The notes under the pieces: model-generated | Databases searched by the model: none | What the model was told of the DNA's origin: nothing | What the model saw: the letters and a program-made list of their open reading frames with translations, nothing else | Shown: positions 12,838 to 25,989 of the stretch, piece after piece | Layout: each line of letters starts with the position of its first letter | Position numbering within the stretch: position 1 is the first letter of the stretch | Origin: Allodiplogaster sudhausi | Lineage: Eukaryota; Nematoda; Chromadorea; Rhabditida; Diplogasteridae | Direction of reading: 5' to 3' | Length of the DNA: 64,000 bases | NCBI GenBank assembly: GCA_945643635.1 | Contig: CALZFC010000356.1 | Location: 2,912,001-2,976,000, forward strand | Made by a program: the position numbers and the translations under genes

Positions 12838-15657
12838 TCAGCACAATTTACATGACTTGGCGCAGCGCACCCAGTGGTCCTTGTAGAAGTCATTGGTGCA
12901 GAAGCCGTTCTGAGCGAGGCGCGCGCAGTTCGACTCCTGCAAACATGTTCAACATGTTCAATCGGAAAGTAAACAATAAACAAATTATGATATTACATTG
13001 AAAACAAACAACAAACAATAAATCAACCAATTCCTACCAAATCCTTGCACTCATCTGACTGGGGCGCCGCCGTGGCAGAGGGTAGACATCTTAATGACAT
13101 TATTTACAGCTTTAATGTCGTTATTTTTAACACATTATTTCTCACTTTGCACGTCTCTACCAATCTGATTTCCTATATAATATAACATTAATCGAGACAA
13201 AAACATCAAACTATTGCTAAAGTAGTATACTCTGAAATTTATTTTAAAAAAATTAATTTTAAGAATATAATCTTCTTGATATTTTATAGGAAGAAAGAAG
13301 AGAGAGAAAAGGATGCGCCGACTTGTTGCAACTCTTCTTGCACTCGCGTGCCATGAGGCGGTCGTAGCCGGGCCGGCTGCAGAAGCCCTTCTCGGCCAGC
13401 TCGATGCAGAAGGTGTCCGAGTCAGAGCAGTCGTCAGGTAGCTTTACTGCAAGAAATCTACTTCTCTCCCGCTCTCTCGCTCTTTCTCTATCTATTTATG
13501 TTTCTCTCTCTCTCACCTTCTTTAAGTCTATGACTCTCTCTCTATCTTTTTTTCTCTTTCTCATTCACGCTCTCACTTCTCAAATTTCTCTTTCTCACGT
13601 ATTCTCCTTGTATCGATAGCATTTTTCAGTATCTAATGTCTAACAATAAGGAGATATATAGAATGTAATTAAGCAATTCTGACCTTGCGGCTTGCAGTTG
13701 CCGAGTCCACGCAACTTGCGAACGTCAAGATTCGACAGTTCGACATTGTCGATCAGCTCAATAGTCGTCTGAAAACCGAGTATTCTAATCTTTTGCGATC
13801 CAGATTATCTAATCTTCGCACAAATCTTATTATTGCTTTTTTTAATCCATAATTTTTTTGTACCGTTACTTTTTAGAAAAAAATAGTGGGAATATTAATT
13901 ATAATGAACAGAAAAGACCTTGATCGGAATCATCGTCGCGAGTCGCTTGCCGCTCTTCTTGTCGAAGCGGCCGAACGAGAAGGAGTTGTAATGCATGATC
14001 GAGCGGTAATCGTACGGCTCGAGGTAGTCGACAGCGTCCGGGCGTAGCTTCTCGAAGTTTACTCAAAGTCGATTGATCTCTTTCTCTCTTACGCTCTCTA
14101 TTTCTCCATTTGTCTCTCTCTCTCTCTCTCTCTCTCTTTCCCTCCGTATCTGTTTTTCCCTCTCTCTAGGTATCTCTGCCTCTCTCTCTCTCTCTTTCTC
14201 TCTTTCTCTTTCAACAAAAAAGGTTTGGTTATCCTTGGTTCTATTGGAGATTTATGGTTAGTTCTATATATTATAGTTGAATAATTCCATGCCACAAGAT
14301 TGAATCTCTCCAACCCCTGACTGACCCATCTGCCCCGCCTGTACGTTCTTGTACTCGACTCGGATGTGACGGTCGCGGTCGGGTCGTTGGTGCTCGTGCT
14401 CGAAGCCGAGCGCATGCATCAACTCGTGCCAGATGATGTAGTCGGCGAGGCAGTCAGCCGAGAGCGAGACGAGCTGCCGGCCGCCTGCACAAGCACTTTC
14501 TTCATTTTCACTTATTCAAAACGAGTATTTTAATTATTCATTATTTTCTTCATTATACGACATATATCTCACTTATCTCTGATGTTAAACATTTCATTTG
14601 TCTTCGCTTTCTTAGTTTTCAATTCCTTTCTTTTTGTTTGTTTGTTTGTTTAATTGCTATATTTATCGGGTTTCTCTCTCTCCTTTCTCCCTCTCATTCT
14701 TCTTTCTCTCATTCTCTCTCTCTCTCTTACTCTTTCTTCTCTCTCTCTCTCGATCTCTCTCGATCTCTCTCTCTCTCTCTCTCTCTCTTACCTGTCCGTC
14801 CAACAAAGGAGTAGCAGCCGTCCTTGGGCGCAATGTAGAGATAGTCTGGCTCGTCTGTCCGCTCCACAAAGGCGAAGCATGCCATCGTTTCGAGGGCAAG
14901 CAACGCCGTGCGGAGGAGCTGCTGGCTGAGAGAGAGAGAGGAAAGTGGAGAGGGGAGAGTGTGAGAGCGAAGAAGAGGGTGGGAGATAGAGTGTAAGAAG
15001 AAAGGGTGAAAGGGAGAAAAATAAAACTATAGAGGGATAAAAATGAAGACGACAAAGACAGTGAGATATAGAACTATGAAAAAAGAAAGAAGAAGAGTAG
15101 AAAGGCGAGGGTGAGTGGGCACAGAAATAGCATTTCTTGATGGGACAATTCGCTATTGTACCTCTTCGGTCCGTACTCGCCGGAAAGCTTGTACGGAACA
15201 ATATTGTTCGGCCACCGATTGTAGGAGTTCTCCTTGATGGTGGCGCCTGCGCGAACTGAATTGCCAGAAGGCACGCCCGGCCGGGCGTAGCGGGCGAGTT
15301 GGGCAGGCGAGAGGACTGTAAGAATGCCGAATTATTTTTAAGAAATGTTTTGCTACAAAATATTTTTCGACAAAGTGTGCTGCTACCAAAATAATCAATA
15401 CAGCAAATCTAACAGAAATTTACAAAAAACAATTACGCGCTTTTCTTGCTTTGTAGTCAGACTAATTAATTGTAAAATAATTAAATAAATAAAAATTAAT
15501 TAATAAAATAAAATTGGGCCTGACGCATATCGCCAAAGCGAATGGCATCCGAGTGCGACGTGTGATGCTCGTTCACCTCCCACGCCTGCTCGACGGCAGC
15601 GGCAGCGAGGACGACAAAGGAGAGGCGGAGGAAGAGCAATCGAATATACTCAGTCAT
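12838..15657 (-). CDS. astacin metalloprotease with two ShK domains
   Basis: Secreted zinc endopeptidase, 360 aa. Nine exons with consistent phases: 15525-15657, 15162-15315, 14792-14925, 14326-14484, 13919-14061, 13684-13768, 13323-13446, 13038-13089, 12838-12936. The start at 15657 gives a clean signal peptide (YIRLLFLRLSFVVLAAAA); an in-frame Met eight codons upstream is possible. The propeptide is short and has RFGDMLLSPAQL, matching the FxGD zinc-switch motif. The catalytic domain starts at NRWPNNIVPYKLS, carries zinc motif HELMHALGFEHEHQRPDRD and Met-turn SIMHYNSFSFGR. Two six-cysteine ShK domains follow (DDCSDSDTFC to SCNKC, and DECKDL to SCKLC), the last Cys being the final residue. 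ShK tails are common in nematode astacins and probably bind a partner or matrix. This gene and the EGF/CUB astacin downstream are a tandem pair with different tails. Confidence 0.93.
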
Positions 15658-16732
15658 ATCTCTCTCTTCTGCAATTATCAACAGTCATCACTATGTTAGA
15701 AGCATGTAATATCATATTTCTAGCATAAAAAAAAGTTGCGCTCGAGTAGAATTGCAATTGAAGAATTTTTCATATATACTTTCTACACGGTTTTATGTCT
15801 TAACGATATTCAACGCTACTTGAGTGGCTGAAATTTAGAAGAAAAAAATGAAGTAAATTGAAAATGAAATAGAAAGCTATCTAAATTGAGATGATCGTGC
15901 GCTCCTCTGAATCTGCCCGGAGTCGCTCTCTCTTTCTCTTATCCTGGATTGCAGATCCTCCAAGTGGCCATCGCAAGCCGGCTGTGCTCACGAAACGGCC
16001 ATTGTCCATGTTCGAGAGAGAGCGATCCTGCCAGACGGGTGTTTTCCTTTCTATCTCTCTTACACTCCCTCACTCTCTATCACTCACTCTCTCTCTCTCT
16101 CTCGCTCACTCATTCTCGGTCTCTCTCTCTCTCATTCAAAATCCGCTCTCACCATCTCTCCATTGCATAACGATCAGCTCATTCGCTTTTGTTTGCAGAG
16201 AAGTTTGCGAAAGGCAACGAAAGAGGAAGTGATTTCAGGCAACACTCAAAATATGGGAAAAAAGAATATACATAAATCCTATCATCAATTTTTTAAAAAA
16301 AAACTTAGTAAGAATTTATATTTATACTCTTGATTTTCAGCATATTTTTTTGTCATGATAGCTTTGTTCGTACTTGTTACTGAACGCGTCCATGTATCCA
16401 GCAGAATTTTTTCTCCAGCAACTCGCTTTCTTCTACTTATGACATCACCAGCATTATTTTCAGTATATATCTTATGATTGACTCTCTATGCCTTGTTCTT
16501 CATTTGTATCTCTTTTCCTAATACTACTATGTCTCTTTCTCACGCTTCGGTCTCTATTTACATACATATCTCTTTCCCTATCTCTATCCCTCTCTATATC
16601 TTTATATCTCCTCTCTCATTCGCTGTCTCTTTTTCCTATCTTTTTCTCTCTCTCTCTCTTTACTTCTCTATCTCTTTCTCTCTTACTCTCTCTCTCTCCC
16701 TTACCTTCTCTCCTTCTCGGTCTTTACACCCC

Positions 16733-16800
16733 TGCCGCCGTAGTAAAGTGTCGTTTTTTTGGGGGGAGAACTCCCGGGGCTTCCCTTACCTGGAAACGTC
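16733..16800 (+). repeat. dispersed repeat R1, copy a
   Basis: Shares GCCGCCGTAGTAAAGTGTCG followed by a T-run and GGGGGGAGAACT with copies b, c and d in this window. The match to the others fades after about 60 bases, but the following 250 bases are also unusually GC-rich for this region. Confidence 0.7.
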
Positions 16801-16970
16801 TGATTCTCTCACGAAAATGCCCTATTTCTCTGTCTCTGACGCGTCTCCCGCCAGATCTGGCGGGGTTCCCCCACCCTCCACCCGGCAAAATGATGTCCGG
16901 CCACCCTCGCAGAAGGACAGAGACAGCGAGAGAGTGTTTAAAAGTGAGAGACACGACCTACCGGTTGGAG

Positions 16971-17008
16971 GAGATTTGCGACGCTATGGTCATTGCGTCG
17001 CAAATTTC
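16971..17008. repeat. 14-bp stem hairpin
   Basis: GAGATTTGCGACGC (16971-16984) is repeated inverted as GCGTCGCAAATTTC (16995-17008) with one mismatch and a 10-base loop. It lies in the GC-rich sequence following R1 copy a and may be part of that element. Confidence 0.6.
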
Positions 17009-18030
17009 CCCCGCCCGGCAACTTTTGTCTCTCAGTTTTTTATACTCTCTCGATGTCTCTGTCCTCGAAGAATTCTCCGGGAGATCGGCCTTTTCCGGAG
17101 CAAATGAAAACCAAACATGCAGCCAAACATTTGAAAGAACATTAAATATAAACACTTACAACACTCTTTTCCACTCTCTCTCTATTTTTCTCTCTTCTTC
17201 TCGGATTCCTCTGTCCCTCTGCAAAAATTTGCATTATTTCCTGTCCATTGAACGTATCTACAATGCATTTAAAGTTTTGTGGCACAATGCCAACATTTGT
17301 GCGTTTAAGCGTTCCTTTCCATTTAAACACATTAACTCACATACAAAGAGACCGAAAGTGACTTCTCTCTCTATACCTGTGAATTGTACAAAGTAAGAGC
17401 TTTGTAATGAGATACAGAGAGCTGTGTATAATTCACGTTGAGCAGTAAAACTCTCGAAATATACTTTTTTTGGCAGTTAACCAACATTCCAAGAACACAA
17501 TACCATACAGCGAAATAGCGTTGCGCAGAGAAAAAATTTTGGTCGAAAAGCCGTCAAGTATAGGTTGCGAAGGAATATGGGCATCCCAGAATTTAGATTT
17601 GTCAGCGAGTTCGAGGCACAAGCTCACTGATGGCTGGCATTTGAGCCTGGCCGCACTTTTTTTGCGGTTCCTTGCGAACGCTTGGAACCGCAGACCGCAA
17701 AAATCTGGGTTTTCCAATAATTAACCGTTCTTCTCTTATACTTCTAAACTTACCTTACAAGTATAACTTCGTGAGCTTTTTAACAGTGATTTTCTTATAC
17801 TCTTTTAACATCAACTGAGACACTTTCCTTACTGTAACTTAGTCAGATCTTTAACTTTTTATTATTCTTAAACTCTCAACATTAAACTCTGCCGTGCATC
17901 TGTCATACTAAAATGTCTGAATTAAAATTAAATTATCTGTAATTTTCTATTTGGTCTTGTTTTGAACAACGCATTACTTACTGAATAATCTTATAAGTAA
18001 GTTGGAGAATGAAAAACATCTGAAAAGAAT

Positions 18031-18105
18031 ACAGCCCCGACAGGGACCCGAACCTCACACACTCAGGGCTCGAGTTGAGCGCGCTACCTTCTGCGCTATG
18101 CTAGT
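18031..18105 (-). other. degenerate tRNA-like sequence (possible SINE head)
   Basis: On the minus strand there is a good A-box (TAGCGCAGAAGGTAGCGCG) with a perfect D-arm pairing GCGC/GCGC, and a B-box-like GGTTCGGGTCC about 30 bases later. The anticodon-arm region reads CTCAACTCGAGCCCTGAG, with a mismatch at the stem base. The acceptor ends do not pair and the T-stem has mismatches, so this is not a functional tRNA. It could be a decayed tRNA or a tRNA-derived SINE. R1 copy b starts about 75 bases away on the same strand. Confidence 0.4.
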
Positions 18106-18179
18106 CTTGTTTGATTTCTCTAAGGAGATGTTGACAGAGGCAAGGTGACTCAGTAATGCATCCTTAGAAATGCTGCCGT

Positions 18180-18294
18180 CCTCACGGCAGAAGGTGACGG
18201 GTGGAGGGGGATGAAGGTGCCGGAGCAAGTTGCCGGGTCGGGGAGGTCCCGCCAGTTCTCCCCCCAAAAAAGCGACACTTTACTACGGCGGCTG
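18180..18294 (-). repeat. dispersed repeat R1, copy b
   Basis: On the minus strand it runs from GCCGCCGTAGTAAAGTGTCG through GGGGGGAGAACTGG and then GGACCTCCCCGACCCGGCAA, ending near a small hairpin CTGCCGT/ACGGCAG. It shares about 75 bases with copy d at 30985-31094. Confidence 0.8.
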
Positions 18295-18421
18295 TCGGAC
18301 AGGTCGTGCGGAACAGAGAAGGGAGGCGTGTTGCTCTGTATGCAGGCGGTCGCACTCATCTCTACCCTGAAGCTGGGAGAGGAAGAGAAAGCAAGATATA
18401 AAGATAGTGCGCGAAAGGGGG

Positions 18422-18463
<42 letters not shown>

Positions 18464-19652
18464 GGAGGAGAGAGACAGGATGAATCAGGAAAGTGATGAG
18501 GATATGAATGTGAGGTGCACACAAGCGCATAAGGACTGACAGGACGAGAAATAGCGTGCGCATGAAGAGAGACAAAGATTGAGAGAGATAGAGAGAGAAA
18601 GCGTAGGGAGGCATCGAGGGGAAAGTGGTGCATTTCAAACCAAGTCTCACCCCTTTAGCCTCCAACCCGGGCGAGTCCACTCCATTCATATTCATATCAT
18701 ATAGTCCAATATTTATTCAGTTACTTTATTTTATTTATTAAAAATCGTAATATGTAATTAGTTTATGAAATTAAAATTATCGATTGCTGTGTCATTACTG
18801 GATCTTCCATCTTGCGTCGACGAACATTTCTTTTACACTACATATATTAAATCCTTTAACATTTTTATTACCTTCGACTTTTGGGATAGTGCCTACTTTA
18901 TGGCTCATAACTCGTGATACCTGTTTCGTTTTCCGGCAAAGCATCTCTCTCTCTCTCTCCCTCTCTCTCATTCTTTCTCTCTCTTTCTCCCTCTCTCTTT
19001 CTCTTTCTCTTTCTCTCGCTCTCCCCCATTTCTCTCTCTCTAACTTTCTTTCCCCGAGTTCTTTACGAAGTGCCTTTCTCTTTCTATCTATCTCTACTCC
19101 TCCCGACCACCCACAATCTATCTCTGCTCTTAACACAGTTCTCCTCTTTCTCGATCTCTCTCATTCTCTTTTAGTCTCTCCCTCTCTCTCCCTCTCTCTC
19201 CCTCTCTCTCTCTCTGTCTCTCTCTCTCTCTCTCTCTGCGACGCTTATCCTGCTTGAAGGCCCGTGTCATTTCCCCTACATCTGTACAACGATGATTGCC
19301 ATTGAAACAAAGTAAATGATCTCAAGGCAAACCCCTCAGCCGCTCTAACCAGCCATCTTATTTTATTGTAGTTCACAAATTCGACTTTTAAACTCAGTGT
19401 TATCAACCCCGGCCATAGCAGCGCTTTGTTCGGACTACGCAGATCCTGTTTTATCCTCTTGCTTCTCCTTTCTCTTTCTCTCTTTAATTTTATCCTATTT
19501 CTTGATCCTCTCTTGCACAGTTCATCTAGCTTCGGCTCTGATTGTGAGAGGTGTAGTATGTCTGGGATGGCATAACGGAGAGAACTGAGAGGAGAGTGGG
19601 ATAGATGTGTAGAGTGAGAGAAAGCAAGAGAGAGAGCGAGAGAGAAAGACAG

Positions 19653-19690
<38 letters not shown>

Positions 19691-19874
19691 TAAAAATGTC
19701 AATCACAGCCAATTTTGCCCTCAAGCATCCCTATGTGGATGACAGATGAGTGATATGATTACAGACACTCTCAATCGATCATTATTCACTTCCAACGCTC
19801 TTTCAAGATCATCCTTTCCATCCCTGTAGTTAGCTGCCTTTTAGCTGCCTTTTTCCTAATCATGCACTTCTTTT

Positions 19875-19909
<35 letters not shown>

Positions 19910-21490
19910 TCTTATTCAAATTGCTTCTCCTTGAATGCCATTTTTAATTGTAGAAAAACACCTGCTAACAAATTATACAAAAATATGCTTACCTATTATT
20001 CACTGCTGTTTTTATACGTATTTCTGTATGACTCGTCATACCAGTTCTTCTAGCGTTGCGTCACTCCTTTGTGAATAGGCTTTGGTAACAAAGGAAGAGC
20101 ATAAAATGAGTAAGCAGAGAGAGAGAGAGAGAGTGAGAGAGAGAGAGAGATCGCAAGGGAGAAGGAGAGGGAAAGAGAGAGAAGGAGTATGAGAGAGATG
20201 GTGAGAGCTAGAGAGAGACAGAGTATAAGCGGTAGGTAGTAGCCGCTTTGGAGGTCTGGAATATGTCTGAAAACCAGTGCATTACAATTGGCAGTCTTTC
20301 CTCGAAGAGCGAGTGCCACATCCCGCATGGTCTTAGAACCGGCGTTCTCTCTTTATTTTCTTCTTTTATTTGGCCGAGAGAGCTTGAACTCAAGGAACTT
20401 ATGGTTAGAATAGGATTTCGTATAAGGTACTTATTAAATTTAGTTTCTGTCCATTGTATACGAAGCGCTAAAACTTGGAAAGTTAAAGAAAAAAGATGGA
20501 TAGAGCATAGAAATAAAATTTCTCTGGCAAGTTGACTGTTCATCGGCCACATTCCTGAGGATGAAAGGGAAAGGAGCTCCACTTGACACACTTTCACTTT
20601 CAGCTTCAATGGGATAAGCCTGAGGGATGAGGTTTTGCGAGATATCATGAGAGAGTGAGAGAAAGAGAGAGAGAGAGAGAGAAAAGAGAGAGAGACACAG
20701 AGTGAGAGAGAGAGAGACAGCTGAGAGAGATCAACCAAGGTGATGGGCAAGCAAGTGTAAGCCCGCGCAGTGCTTACGGAAAACGGGGCTGATTGGGGAA
20801 AAGCAGCTCGATGCGGTTTTGCGAGGGCAAAGTGAGAAAGGGCCTTTTTGCGGGATAGAGACGGAGATAATAGTGAGAGATTCAGAGAAATGCGAGAGAA
20901 CGAGGGTTAGAGAAAGAAATGAAACGAGTCAGAGTGATTGCGAATGAAATAGTCCGAAATTCTCAGCGTATGAGTGTATATGTAGCTTCCGTTTTTTCCC
21001 CTCTTATTCTCTAGTTTCATATTTGCTCACCATTAGTTTTAACTATTCTTTTGCTTTGAATATTTTTCGCTCTTTCTACAATTGCTTCAGGGATCTATGT
21101 ATATCGTCCTTGAGGACCACGTTTTCATTGCCAACTCTTAGACTTCCTCATTTCCTATTCGATCTCTATCTTTGCTTTTTTCATTCTGTCTCTCTCTCTC
21201 TCTGTCTCTCTCTCTCTCTCTCTCTGTACCACTCTCTTTCTCTCTCCTCCCTCTCTCTCTCTCTCTCTTTTGTTTTCTCTTTCGCTCTCTGCCTTTCTTT
21301 TCCTCACTCTTCTCCTTCTCGTCCTCATTGTCTTTCCGTAAATGCTCGAGGGTCTGCTGTCAAGATAAAATGACACTTGGCCGAGAAGGTCCAAGCTCTT
21401 GGAATAGGCATACGTTCCTTGCTCTTTTTAGTTACTGCATCTTCAGGACTACAAAATTGTCACCCTTGCAGAGAGCGTAAGAAAGAGAGA

Positions 21491-21529
<39 letters not shown>

Positions 21530-22139
21530 GGAGAGAGAGCAGATGGAGAAATGGAAGTAATGAATACATGCAATAGACATACATATATAGCACATATATA
21601 TGTCCATATATTTACATATTTGAGACGTGCAAGCTAATTTACAGAACCATTTCGCAATTTTGATTCAATCTTTGAGAATTTAGAATGTTTCGCTTTTTTC
21701 CTTTTTGTCATATATTTATCGTCGTCCTCTCACAGAACATTGGCGGCAGCGCGCTGACGCTATTTTTTTTTACTTAGGCCTAGTTTTCCCTTTTTGCCCG
21801 GGTCTCAGAACATTTCCTTTACTTCCTAATTTTTTCTCGTGCTCTTCCTTTAGCTCTCTTCTCTTGCTTTTCCTTTTTTCAAACTTGGTCTTCTCGCTTC
21901 ACTCTTTTCGTCGCCCTCTTTCTCTCATTCATACACTCTCTTTCTCTCTCTAAATCTCTCTCTTCTTCTCTCTCTCCCTCTCTGCTTCTCTCGCTCTCTC
22001 TCTTCTTCTCTCTATCTCTCTCACTCTTCTTCTCTCCATCTCTCTCTCTCTCCCTCTCTCTCTCTCTCGGACTTCACCGTGCAGCAGCAGCTACTATAGT
22101 GCGCATCGTTCGAAAACTGGTTAACTTATACAGCAAGGC

Positions 22140-22170
<31 letters not shown>

Positions 22171-22319
22171 CAGAGAGACAGAGAGAGAGAGAAAGAGAGA
22201 GAGACAGAGAGACAGAGAGAGAGAGAAAGAGAGAGAGACAGAGAGAGAGACAGAGAGACAGAGAGAGAGAGAAAGAGAGACAGAGACAGAGAGACAGCGA
22301 GACAGAGAGACAGAGAGAC

Positions 22320-22357
<38 letters not shown>

Positions 22358-22360
22358 TCC
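22140..22360. repeat. (GA)n/GACAGA microsatellite
   Basis: About 220 bases made of GA repeats interrupted at irregular spacing by GACA, giving higher-order units such as GAGACAGAGAGACAGAGAGA. Confidence 0.9.
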
Positions 22361-22863
22361 GCTCTCAATTACTCGCGACCAACAGGTATGTATGCCCACT
22401 GGCGTACTCGATGAAAACCTTGTGCCACTTCTTCCGTGAATACTCGTTTCCTGGCATACATACATATTATTTTATATTGATGAGCCAGTCTCTATACCTA
22501 TTTATAAATCACGCTTATTTTAAATAATATATTTGTTCTATCACAAAGCAATGATCGCTACTAAATACCATATGCATAAATCCAAGTCAATATTACTGAT
22601 GATTAATATACTGTAGATACAAGAAAAAGTACACATGTACCTTTTTTTGCCAATTATTTCCGTGATATTTTTTATGTCCCGATTTTCTATTTGAATTTTT
22701 TTGAAATGCTAATGAGTTTTTTTTATGATCTCTGTGCAGCTCTCCTTCATGCGTTCTCAATTCTTCTGCACATTCTTGCGAAGAGTCATGTGCACAATGT
22801 CAGAGTATTCGCAGTCACACTGCCTGTATAAACGTTTGGTTCGATCGTTTTGCAGCGGCTTTG

Positions 22864-23170
22864 CTAAGACAGAGAGAGCGAGGGAGAGAGAGATAGAGAG
22901 AGAGAGAGAGAAAGAAAGAGAAAGAGGGGATGAGAGAGAGACACCGAAAGAGAGAGAGAGAGATAGAGAGAGACCGAGAGAGAGAATTAGGTAGAGAGAG
23001 AGAGAGAGAAAGAGAAAGAGGGGATGAGAGAGAGACACCGAAAGAGAGAGAGATAGAGAGACCGAGAGAGAGAGGTAGAGAGAGAGAGAGAGATAGAGAG
23101 ACCGAGAGAGAACTAGAAAGAGAAAGAAGGTGGAATGAGGAAGAGAGAGAGAGAGAGAGAGAGAGAGGGG
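22864..23170. repeat. GA-rich tract with 94-bp tandem duplication
   Basis: The landmark GGGGATGAGAGAGAGACACC occurs at 22926 and again at 23020, so a block of about 94 bases is duplicated in tandem inside the GA-rich tract. Confidence 0.75.
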
Positions 23171-23645
23171 ATACATTCAAGATTCAGTAAGAGAATAAGA
23201 GAAAATAAGAGAAGGAAGCAACATGTGACGGGAGCGAGAAAAGAGAGCGCAAAAGACAGGATCATTCTTCTTTGCCAAAGACGGCAGCCCGTGTTTTCAG
23301 CGTCTTAGATACTCGTATACTTGTAATACTCGGATTGTAATGAAATTTTTTTCTCTCAATCTCAGCGTCTCTCACTATTCAATGTTCAAAACAGCTCATT
23401 GCTTATTAGTTCTAGAAGCTGACCACTATTCCTGATTTCGTTAGCGTATGTGTAACATCATTACGTTTCCTCTTCTTTCTCTGGAACTCCGGTTCTTCTT
23501 GTCAAGGCAACCGTTGGATGCACTTTATATTGTTCGCCTGTTGTCCTTTCTCTATTTCTCTCTGCTTAATTTGTCTTTCTTTCTCTGTTTCTCACTCTCT
23601 CTCACTGGCCTTATCTTTCTTTCTGTTTCTATATCCTCTTCCTCT

Positions 23646-23711
<66 letters not shown>

Positions 23712-24327
23712 TTCTCTCTCTCTCTTTCTCTCTCTCTCTGCATTAGGTCCACCATCTCATCCGCAGGCCAATTTACAGCCGGCAGCTTCCTCGAGTGGTC
23801 ACTCTTCCTGTCTGGTTGTGCAACAAGAAGAAGAATAAACTTCTTCTGTCTGTTCTCTTGCCTCGGGCAGTGATGCTCACATAGCGGAAAGAGAGGTTGG
23901 CATTCATTAAATATTTCTTGGAATATATAAGAAGGAAGCTTCAAGTTGCTTTTGGAAAATAACTCTCTCCATTGAGGAAGGAAACCTTTTATTACCGTAT
24001 TATGTTTTGGATATAGTCATTACGATAATTAGCCTAACATGGTCAATATTCCCGATTGGAGTTCAATATTTATACATGCCTAGGTTTCGCGAGCATTTGT
24101 GAGGCTACGAATATTTGTTGCTCTAGAAAACGGAAAAGTATGAGCAAGACGGGGGAGTGGGGGGGGGGGGAAGAATGGAGGAAATATAATTAGGCAGCGT
24201 ATAGATTTCATTAATCTCGCAAAAACATGCTGTAAAAATAGAATAGTTCTCTTCTCTTTTTCTGTGAAGACTAGGTTTATGAAGATATATTATTTGCAGA
24301 TAAATTATCGAAGAGACCAAACCAAAG

Positions 24328-25989
24328 ATGGGTGCTGGAATAGAAGAACCGCCCTGTTCGCCGTCCACTTCCTCGCCCTCGCCATCTGCCGTGTCGTCCT
24401 CTTCCGCGTCAGGCCACCGCTCGCCAAGCGGCAGCAGCACGCGCAAGCCGCAACTGAGCGACACCGACTCGGCGCACAGTGTCATTTGTCCAGCCGAATG
24501 CAGCATCGAAGACAATGGTAAGTGCAACGATACATCAGAGGATTTTTCTACTTATTTCTAACGCATTTATTTATGTTATGGGCCTAGTTTATCAGACATT
24601 CTCACAATTAGTTTTCTGAAATTTCGAATATTATTGTACATTTAACAACAGCGCAATAATGATTTTGCGTGATAAACTTTTCATAAGACTTGCAAACAAA
24701 CACAAAGAACGCCGAAAAAGATTTGAACTTCTGTATAAAAATGTATTCGTTATAATCATGCAGGTTTGGTCGCAGAAAGTTCTTTTTAGAGTAGTAATGA
24801 TTATCAACGTGCATATAATAAATATCTCATTTTGAGAAAAGACGAAAGGTGCCGTGACTCCGCCTCCGCTTCAGTCGCGGCAGACCGCCGCAGCCGTTGC
24901 CGTGCTCGCCGGCTACTCGGCCGTCTATCTCACGTACTCGCAGAGGCATCCGCTTCTCTTCTACCTCATGACAATGTAAGCAGTTGTCAATCTTTTAAAA
25001 TTGAGTGCATTCCAAGGGATATCCTTGATTAACATATGCACGTATAGTATGTACATATGTATATCCATTTGCTAACGTACATACACTTATGGTTAGAATG
25101 TATGTATATCGTTCAAAAAACTTTCTTATAATATTTACCCGCCTATTACATAATAACTAATCCTGTTGCTATACTCTGGAAAGCAACATTTGTCTCGACT
25201 TTCTTGAGTCTTCCATCGTTAACATTCACATGCACCGTACGCTCGGTTTCGATATGACCTTTTCTTCATTTTGTACTCTTGTACCTTGTGATCTTGCACC
25301 GTGCCAAGACCACAACGCAGAAACGTCAGCTTTCATTACTGAGCATCTGACTCTCCTTACGCCCGTCGCGAAAATGTTGCTGTTTCTCATGCGCTCATAG
25401 AACACGATTAATATGCGTGGGTAATCTTATTACGATGAGAAAAGTAAAAACAGTTTCGTCCTTTACTTTTTTTTATTAGCGACGTAGTAGCCCATATTAC
25501 ACACGAAGGCAATAAAAAATGGGTATGTACTATTACATATATGTACATACGTATATTACATAAATTAGCTATAACAATAAACCAACTATGTATATACTAT
25601 GTACATACATATATATTTAAATTAATATTTGGAAAAGAAAACATTCCACATTCTTGGTCCCTTGCTGCCGCCTGAACCTTAGTTGCTCATCCTTTCCATG
25701 CTCTTCTCATTACAGCCTCATCGTGACCATCGTCACGTCGCTGTACTCTTTCGGCTTCTGCGCCGTGCTCTACATGGTGCGGCGAGACTACTACGAAGAG
25801 GAGGAGAGAGAAGAGTCGGATTACGGCGAGGATGCGAGGCGGAGAAGAGAAGAGCGAGAGGTCGTCGACCCCGCCCCCTCCCCATCCACCACGACCACGT
25901 GCCTTACGGGAATGCCTGAGACGTCGTGCCTTCGGATACCCATTAATGCTCATGCATTGAAAAGCGCGGAAGCGGTGCAGAGACTCTGA
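24328..25989 (+). CDS. small two-helix membrane protein, unknown
   Basis: Three exons, 24328-24517, 24849-24975 and 25716-25989, give 196 aa with matching phases (1 and 2). The N-terminal 60 residues are Ser/Pro-rich and low complexity. Two hydrophobic segments follow: AAAVAVLAGYSAVYLTY and, spanning the exon 2/3 junction, LLFYLMTILIVTIVTSLYSF. A charged C-terminal part begins with MVRRDYYEEEE and includes a basic/acidic patch and a Thr run. No family was recognised. The Met at 24328 starts just after purine-rich sequence with no upstream exon evident. It is read in the same direction as receptor-like gene 1, 1.8 kb downstream. Confidence 0.6.

Larger units (their letters stand above)
15658..18025. 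other. intergenic, CT-rich, no supported gene
   Basis: Upstream of the ShK astacin. Contains CT-rich tracts at about 16060-16140 and 16620-16720, one copy of a dispersed GC-rich repeat from 16733 and a hairpin at 16971-17008. No exon set with a consistent frame or family motif was found. Confidence 0.45.
18300..24327. other. microsatellite-rich intergenic DNA, no supported gene
   Basis: Tracts of (GA)n or (CT)n occur at about 18430-18470, 18944-19240, 19610-19690, 19880-19910, 20118-20222, 20650-20740, 21188-21270, 21480-21540, 21900-22070, 22140-22360, 22864-23170 and 23650-23740. Long open frames here translate to Ser/Leu or Glu/Arg runs and are artefacts of the repeats. Between the tracts no exon with recognisable motif or continuous splice frame was found. 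Confidence 0.5.

Noticed and set aside
18031..18105. Functional tRNA gene
   Set aside because: Acceptor ends do not pair, the T-stem is mismatched and the B-box is non-standard, so it is listed only as tRNA-like.
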